In this document: positions 59,532 through 64,000 of the stretch, in pieces
Layout: every line of letters starts with the position of its first letter
Numbering within the stretch: position 1 is the first letter of the stretch
NCBI RefSeq assembly: GCF_013401515.1
Contig: NZ_CP058529.1
Location: 3,534,001 to 3,598,000, forward strand
Direction: 5' to 3'
Length of the DNA stretch: 64,000 nt
DNA from: Halorarum halophilum
Lineage (GTDB): Archaea > Halobacteriota > Halobacteria > Halobacteriales > Haloferacaceae
Position numbers and translations under genes: made by a program
The notes under the pieces: generated by a model
Database searches by the model: none
The model's input: the letters and a program-made list of their open reading frames with translations, nothing else
Told to the model about the DNA's origin: nothing

Positions 59532-60974
59532 TCAGAACACGTCGTCGGCGTCGATGGAGCCGTCGTGCTCGACGCCTCGGACCGTCACTTCCTCGCCGAG
59601 GCGGAGCTTCGCGCCGGTCTCGACGCTTCGGGTCTCCGTCCCGTTGTCGAGGATGATCGGATCGCCGGCCTGCACGACGGTCCCGGTGAACTCCACGACG
59701 CCGCCGCCGTCGTCCGCATCTGACCTGTCCTGGTCGTCCGTCGAGCCGCCCGCGTCGTCGTCCGCCGTTACCGCAGCCGCCTCGTCGCCGAACGACGAGA
59801 GGCCGCCCTGTCCGGCGTCGCGCTCGTCGGAACCGTCGCCGGCCCCCGTTCCGGTCGATCCGGTCGGCCCGTCGCCCTCGAGCACCGAGACGGTGGAGCG
59901 CCAGCCCGCGGAGGCTTCGAGGTCGTCCTGCCAGCCCTCCTGGACCTCCACGTCGGTGAAGACGACGCGGTCCGCGAGGTCGATGTCCTTGTCGGCCTTC
60001 TCACCCCAGAGCGCGACGCGGATCTCGCCCGTCCCGTCCTTGATGCGGACGTTCCGGACCTGGCCCTCCGAGCCGTCGTCGCGGTCGAAGGTCCGCTTCT
60101 CGTTCGTCTCGATGACGCCGCCCGCGATGTCGACCGTTTCGTCGAGTTCGAGCGCCGCGATGTCGGTCGTCTCGGGGACGTACTCCACGTCGGCGTCGAC
60201 CTCCTCGACCGCGCCGCGATTGCCGACGTGGAGTTCGAGTGAGCCGTCGCGCTCGCGGACGTAGCCGTCGACGACCTCGACCGTGTCGCCGGCCTCCAGC
60301 TCCTCCGCCCGCTCGGTCTGTTCGTCCCAGAGGGTGACCCGGATGCGCCCCGTCTCGTCGCCGAGCGTGAGGTTCGCGACGCGGCCCTCCGAGCCGTCGT
60401 CGCGCGAGAAGGTCCGGACGGAGTCAGTGTCGAGCACCTTCCCGAGGAGGTTGACGTCGGAGGCCCCGAGCGTCAGGTCCTCGACGCGGTACTCCTCGAT
60501 CGCCTCCACGTCGACCTCGGCGTCGTCGTCCGGTTCGGCCTTGTCGACGGCGACCTCCAGGCCGTTGTACCCCTCCTTCGGCCGACCCATGATCCGGAGC
60601 ACGTCGCCCGCGGACAGTCGCTCCGCGGCGTCGACGGCCATCCCGTCCCACATCGAGATGGTGATCCGGCCGGACTCGTCGGCCACCTCGACGTTGAGCA
60701 CGTGCCCGTCCTCGTCCTCGCCGTCGCGCTCGAAGGTCCGGACCTCGCCGACCTTCATCACCTTCGCGAGGAACTTCACGTCGTCCATCCCCGGCTTGAT
60801 GTCGGCGACGGAGTTCACCTCCTCGTCGCGGAGTTCGTGCGCGATGAGCATGGCGGCCGTCTCCTCGTCCGCGAGTCCGCCCATCTGCTCCACCTTGTCC
60901 TCGACCGCGGCCTCGAACTCCTCGAACGGGACGTCGGTCTCCACGTCGTCGTAGACGTCCTCGATCACGCCCAT
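59532..60974 (-). CDS. Replication protein A-like single-stranded DNA-binding protein
   Basis: 480 residues. After a helical N-terminal part (1-60) come OB folds with a repeated signature: DVKFLAKVMKVGEVRTFERD, DVNLLGKVLDTDSVRTFSRD and TVDIAGGVIETNEKRTFDRD, each followed by GRITISMWDG, GRIRVTLWDE or GEIRVALWGE. A disordered acidic linker (about 385-430) leads to a fourth short OB-like C-terminus. This is the solo Rpa2-type protein of haloarchaea rather than an operon with Rpa-associated protein. It coats single-stranded DNA in replication and repair. Start ATG 60974. Confidence 0.92.
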   Translation of the reverse strand: MGVIEDVYDDVETDVPFEEFEAAVEDKVEQMGGLADEETAAMLIAHELRDEEVNSVADIKPGMDDVKFLAKVMKVGEVRTFERDGEDEDGHVLNVEVADESGRITISMWDGMAVDAAERLSAGDVLRIMGRPKEGYNGLEVAVDKAEPDDDAEVDVEAIEEYRVEDLTLGASDVNLLGKVLDTDSVRTFSRDDGSEGRVANLTLGDETGRIRVTLWDEQTERAEELEAGDTVEVVDGYVRERDGSLELHVGNRGAVEEVDADVEYVPETTDIAALELDETVDIAGGVIETNEKRTFDRDDGSEGQVRNVRIKDGTGEIRVALWGEKADKDIDLADRVVFTDVEVQEGWQDDLEASAGWRSTVSVLEGDGPTGSTGTGAGDGSDERDAGQGGLSSFGDEAAAVTADDDAGGSTDDQDRSDADDGGGVVEFTGTVVQAGDPIILDNGTETRSVETGAKLRLGEEVTVRGVEHDGSIDADDVF

Positions 60975-61192
60975 AATCCTGTTGCGTTCTCGGCGGACGC
61001 GTCGCTTAAGGGTTGTCGTTCGGTCGGTACGGCGGGACTATCGGGCGGTTGGCGCGGTCGAGCGCCCGGCCGGTCGCGAGCGCGGACGCGGCGGACCACT
61101 CCACCGCGAGGGAGGGGAAACATGGTACGCCCTGCTCCCGTCCTCGCCAATAAACTCTGGCTTCGTCCCCCGGGCTGTCGTCACGCTTGTCG

Positions 61193-61774
61193 TCACTCGC
61201 GCGTGGCGTGGGCGGCCTCGCTCTGCTCGCCCATCGACTCGTGGACGACGCTGACCTCGGTCGGGAGGCCGCCCTCGAAGGTGAAGGTCGATTCGTAGCC
61301 GCGGTGGACGATCTGCTGGGTGCACGACTCCGGCGTGTCCCCGCCGGCGGTCGTCGTCACCTCGATGGTGAGGAGGTCGTCCCCAGCGTCGTACTCCGCG
61401 TTCGCCAGGGTCGCCTGCTGGCAGCCGTTCTTGCCCGTGATACAGCCGGTGCAGGTCACGGCGTCGGAGCCGAAGGAGATGCCGGCGGTGCCGGCCTCCT
61501 CGGCGGCGCAGTCACCCGTCGTCTCGAACGCACTGTCCGAGAGCACGGGCGACGATCCGGGCGTCCCGGTGGTGTCGTCCGGCGTCCCGGTGCCGCTCGG
61601 CGTCCCGTCCGGGTCCTCCGAGGGCGTCTCGCTTCGCGTGTCGGTCGGTGCATCCGTCGGCGTGTCGGTGTCGCCGCCTCCGTCGCCACCCCCGCCGCCC
61701 GCGCCGAGACAGCCGGCCGTGACGCCGAGCCCGGTCGTCGCGACGAGTCCGGAGAGGAACCCTCGTCTTTCCAT
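61193..61774 (-). CDS. Tat lipoprotein with cysteine-rich domain
   Basis: 193 residues. Signal MERRGFLSGLVATTGLGVTAGC (twin Arg, lipobox TAGC). A Gly/Asp/Thr/Pro-rich tether of about 65 residues precedes a beta-rich domain. That domain holds five cysteines (TGDCAAEEAG, VTCTGCITGKNGCQQ, ESCTQQIVHRG), suggesting disulfides or a metal site outside the cell. Function unknown. It lies between RPA and tRNA-Arg. Start ATG 61774. Confidence 0.82.
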   Translation of the reverse strand: MERRGFLSGLVATTGLGVTAGCLGAGGGGGDGGGDTDTPTDAPTDTRSETPSEDPDGTPSGTGTPDDTTGTPGSSPVLSDSAFETTGDCAAEEAGTAGISFGSDAVTCTGCITGKNGCQQATLANAEYDAGDDLLTIEVTTTAGGDTPESCTQQIVHRGYESTFTFEGGLPTEVSVVHESMGEQSEAAHATRE

Positions 61775-61898
61775 GTCGATTCCATGGGGTGGGTGGAAGA
61801 AAAGAACGGGGTAGACACAAAGTGCCGTTTGTGCCTCCGGCGCAGGGGGGTCGGCGTATCGTAACAGTCTTACGTGGTTCGGCTGTACGCTTTGATGA

Positions 61899-61971
61899 GT
61901 CCCGGTAGGGTAGTGGACCATCCTATTGGCTTGCGGAGCCAGTGACCGGAGTTCAAATCTCCGTCGGGACG
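61899..61971 (+). tRNA. tRNA-Arg (anticodon GCG)
   Basis: 73 bases. Acceptor GTCCCGG/TCGGGAC (one G-T pair), discriminator G. D arm GGGT/ATCC. Anticodon stem TTGGC/GCCAG with loop TTGCGGA, anticodon GCG (reads CGC). T arm CGGAG-TTCAAAT-CTCCG. CCA not encoded. Confidence 0.95.
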
Positions 61972-62104
61972 TTTCTGACGCCGCAACTTCGACGAGCGGA
62001 GCGAAGGTCTGCTCCGTTCGGCCGGACGTACACTGAGGTTCTAGCGGACGCTGTCCTCGCGACGAGAGACACACGTTTTACCGGACAAACCCGAACTCCG
62101 CACA

Positions 62105-62743
62105 GTGACCGAGTTCCGTGCCGCGCTCCGGGCCGGCGTCGCGCTGTACGACGCCGGGGAGTTCCACGCCGCACACGACCCGTGGGAGTCGGCGTGGCTG
62201 CCGCTCGAATCCGGGACCGACGACGAGCGGCTGCTCCACGGGCTCATCCAGTTCACGGCGGCGCTCCACCACGCACACGGACGGAACTGGAGCGGCGCCG
62301 TCGGCCTCGCGGGGAGCGCCCTCGGCTACCTCGCCGACCTCCCCGCGGAGTACCGCGGTGTCGACGTGGCGGCCGTTCGGACGTCCCTCGGAGCGCTGGA
62401 ACGCGACCCGGAACGCGTCGAGCGCGCGCCGCCGCCCGTCCTGACCCACGAGGGCGAGGCGCTGGCGTACGCCGACCTGGATCTCGAGGCGGCGTCCGTC
62501 GCCGCGGAGGTGCTCGCCGAGGAGTACGGCTTCGACGAGGAGGTGATCGCCGACGCGGTCGACTACGCCGGGGAGGAGTTCGGAACGGGCCGATCACGGT
62601 TCGCGGCGATGCTGTTCGATTTCCTCGACGGGGAGCCGACGCGGGCGTTCGTGTTCGACCGGCTGGAGAAACACGTGGAGCGGAAGCGGCGCGAGGAGGA
62701 GGACGTGGCCGGGCTGTTCGAGGAGCGCGAGGCCGAGCGATAG
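62105..62743 (+). CDS. DUF309 family protein
   Basis: 212 residues from GTG 62105. The DUF309 signature is AGEFHAAHDPWESAWLPLES, then LLHGLIQFTAALHHAHGRNW and AVGLAGSALGYLADLP, a helical bundle with buried histidines. The last 70 residues are acidic/basic helices not seen in short bacterial members. Function of the family is unknown. Confidence 0.88.
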   Translation: MTEFRAALRAGVALYDAGEFHAAHDPWESAWLPLESGTDDERLLHGLIQFTAALHHAHGRNWSGAVGLAGSALGYLADLPAEYRGVDVAAVRTSLGALERDPERVERAPPPVLTHEGEALAYADLDLEAASVAAEVLAEEYGFDEEVIADAVDYAGEEFGTGRSRFAAMLFDFLDGEPTRAFVFDRLEKHVERKRREEEDVAGLFEEREAER

Positions 62744-62835
62744 CGAGGCCTCGGGAGACGACTGCGGGCTCGTGGGCGGGCCGCCGAACTGTTGTGTAAC
62801 ATGAGACGGGGCGGCGTTCCGCAGGAGAAGCTGAC

Positions 62836-63624
62836 TCAGACGCCGTCCTTCGGGTCGCCCTCGAAGGTGAACTCGGCGGAGTTGTCCTGGGGCTCGTAGC
62901 CGAGGACTTCACGGGCGCGGTCGATGGAGTAGTACTTCCGGTCGTTGTCGGAGATGCCGAAGACGATCTCGTAGCCGTACTCCGCGCGGAGGCAGCGGTC
63001 GAACAGGTGCGCGCAGTCCCGGTGTGAGAGCCACATCGCCTGCCCGCGCTCGTACTCCTTCGGCGGGTGGCCCTTTGTGAGGTTCCCGATGCGGACGCAG
63101 GCGACGGAGATGCCGTGCTCGTCGTGGTAGAACCGCCCGATGATCTCGCCCGAGGCCTTCGAGACGCCGTAGAGGTTCGACGGGCGCGGGAGTTCGCTCC
63201 CGTTCAGTTGGTACTCGTCGTCCGCCCGGTACATGTCCGGCGTGCGCTCGTCGGTCTCGTAGGCGCCGACGGCGTGGTTCGAGGACGCGAACGCGACGCG
63301 CTCGACGCCGGAGTCGGCGGCCGCGTCGAACACCGTGTGCGCGCCGTCGATGTTGTTCCGGAGGACGGAGTCCCACGGGGCGGTCGGGCGGGGGTCGCCG
63401 GCGAGGTGGATGACCGCGCCGACGCCGTCGACCGCCTCCCGGACGGCCTCCTCGTCGGTCACGTCGCCGATCACCACGTCGTCGTCGGAGACGCCGTCCG
63501 GGATGTCCTCCTCGGCCAGGGGCTCGCGGTCGAGCAGTCGCCAGTCGTACTCGGAGCCGATGCCCCCGAGGATGGCCTGCCCCACGCGGCCGCCCGCACC
63601 CGTTAGAAGCACCGGATCGTCCAT
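62836..63624 (-). CDS. azf: NAD-dependent glucose-6-phosphate dehydrogenase (extended SDR)
   Basis: 262 residues. TGAGGRVGQAIL nucleotide loop, VIHLAGDPRPTAPWDSVLRN, catalytic NLYGVSKASGE (Tyr, Lys) and the end GISDNDRKYYSIDRAREVLG. From memory it is very close to the Haloferax enzyme called Azf, which starts the oxidative pentose phosphate route with NAD. The related uronate dehydrogenase is the main alternative. Start ATG 63624. Confidence 0.87.
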   Translation of the reverse strand: MDDPVLLTGAGGRVGQAILGGIGSEYDWRLLDREPLAEEDIPDGVSDDDVVIGDVTDEEAVREAVDGVGAVIHLAGDPRPTAPWDSVLRNNIDGAHTVFDAAADSGVERVAFASSNHAVGAYETDERTPDMYRADDEYQLNGSELPRPSNLYGVSKASGEIIGRFYHDEHGISVACVRIGNLTKGHPPKEYERGQAMWLSHRDCAHLFDRCLRAEYGYEIVFGISDNDRKYYSIDRAREVLGYEPQDNSAEFTFEGDPKDGV

Positions 63625-63759
63625 TCGGCCGGGAGTGGGTCGGGCGGGGGTAAATATGGGTCGGTCGCTATCGGGAGTCGGAACCGGGCATCGCGGCATG
63701 CGGCGTCGTCCGTCGTGGCGGCCCGGTACGCCTTTGGCGCCCGATACGTAGGGCGACCC

Positions 63760-64000
63760 ATGGTCACGGACGCCCAGCAGGCGTGCTTCGAGGCGGGGAT
63801 CAAGTTCGGGTCGCTGTACCACCAGTTCGCCGGGACGCCCGTCTCGCCCGACAGCGCCAGGTCGCTGGAGCGGGCGATGGCCGAGGCCATCGAGAACCAG
63901 CCGCACTGCGAGTCGGTCGTCGTCCGCATCGACGACGTGGCCGTCGCGGACGCGATCGACCACGAGAACGGATACACGGAGCTGACGGGCCGCCTGATGG
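63760..64000 (+). CDS. Archaeal dihydroneopterin aldolase (MptD family), N-terminal part
   Basis: The first 80 codons of a gene running off the window. MVTDAQQACFEAGIKFGSLY, HQFAGTPVSPDSARSLERAM and AIENQPHCESVVVRIDD match the small archaeal family that replaces FolB. It cleaves 7,8-dihydroneopterin to 6-hydroxymethyl-dihydropterin in tetrahydromethanopterin or folate synthesis. Divergent from azf, 135 bases apart. Confidence 0.85.
   Translation, partial: MVTDAQQACFEAGIKFGSLYHQFAGTPVSPDSARSLERAMAEAIENQPHCESVVVRIDDVAVADAIDHENGYTELTGRLM

Noticed and set aside
61000-61192. Possible small gene between RPA and the cysteine-rich lipoprotein
   Set aside because: Only basic, proline-rich short frames without start signals on either strand.

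Overview
The window is a high-GC haloarchaeal chromosome segment. The evidence is acidic proteins, many twin-arginine lipoproteins, TATA-like boxes 25-35 bases upstream of start codons with short or no leaders, glycerol-1-phosphate dehydrogenase, an archaeal class I CCA-adding enzyme, an RPA-type single-stranded DNA-binding protein, a double-fold histone and archaeal-type tRNAs. The run CCA enzyme, deacetylase-like protein, histone and RPA, with azf nearby, recalls the Haloferacales as I remember them. I could not search any database.

Layout. 1-5.4 kb: glycine cleavage genes (gcvT end, gcvH, gcvPA, gcvPB) with a VOC protein and an antiparallel phosphoesterase inserted. 5.4-7.6 kb: an unknown protein, then two mini-genes translationally coupled to isocitrate lyase. 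7.6-10.2 kb: a lower-GC stretch with a lipoprotein, small unknown proteins and a degenerate repeat. 10.2-19 kb: DUF2391-like membrane protein, zinc ribbons, hotdog thioesterase, MFS transporter, HTH regulator, S9 peptidase, a class I terpene synthase-like protein, a glutaredoxin-like protein, a PduO-type adenosyltransferase and tRNA-Val. 19-33.8 kb: cell-surface and carbohydrate functions, namely a C5-epimerase-like lipoprotein, an M14 esterase with a PKD domain, YihY, a polysaccharide deacetylase, two GH13 enzymes, an arylsulfotransferase-like protein overlapping a GT39-like protein, and an oddly ordered solute-binding lipoprotein with a PAP2 protein.

33.9-46 kb: a CBS-HPF fusion; a three-gene operon of FlaD/E-like protein, salactin-like actin homologue and membrane PH-like protein; AlaX; an HD protein; two epimerase paralogues; a degenerate NAD kinase; an M28 peptidase; and a doubly broken signal peptidase pseudogene. 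46-55 kb: an M48 peptidase, egsA, a TrkA-C membrane protein, LysE, a DtxR regulator with a candidate operator coupled to a TMEM165-type exporter, a threonine synthase-like protein without its PLP lysine, an orphan E1 alpha and a phosphoesterase. 55-64 kb: tRNA-CAT with a duplicated 3' end, tRNA-Asn, cca, a deacetylase-like gene directly abutting the histone gene, RPA, tRNA-Arg, DUF309, azf and a partial dihydroneopterin aldolase.

The strongest candidate for an undescribed system is the cytoskeletal operon at 35.1-37.5 kb. Next come the permuted solute-binding protein, the terpene synthase-like protein, the isocitrate lyase mini-genes and the threonine synthase-like protein lacking its lysine.
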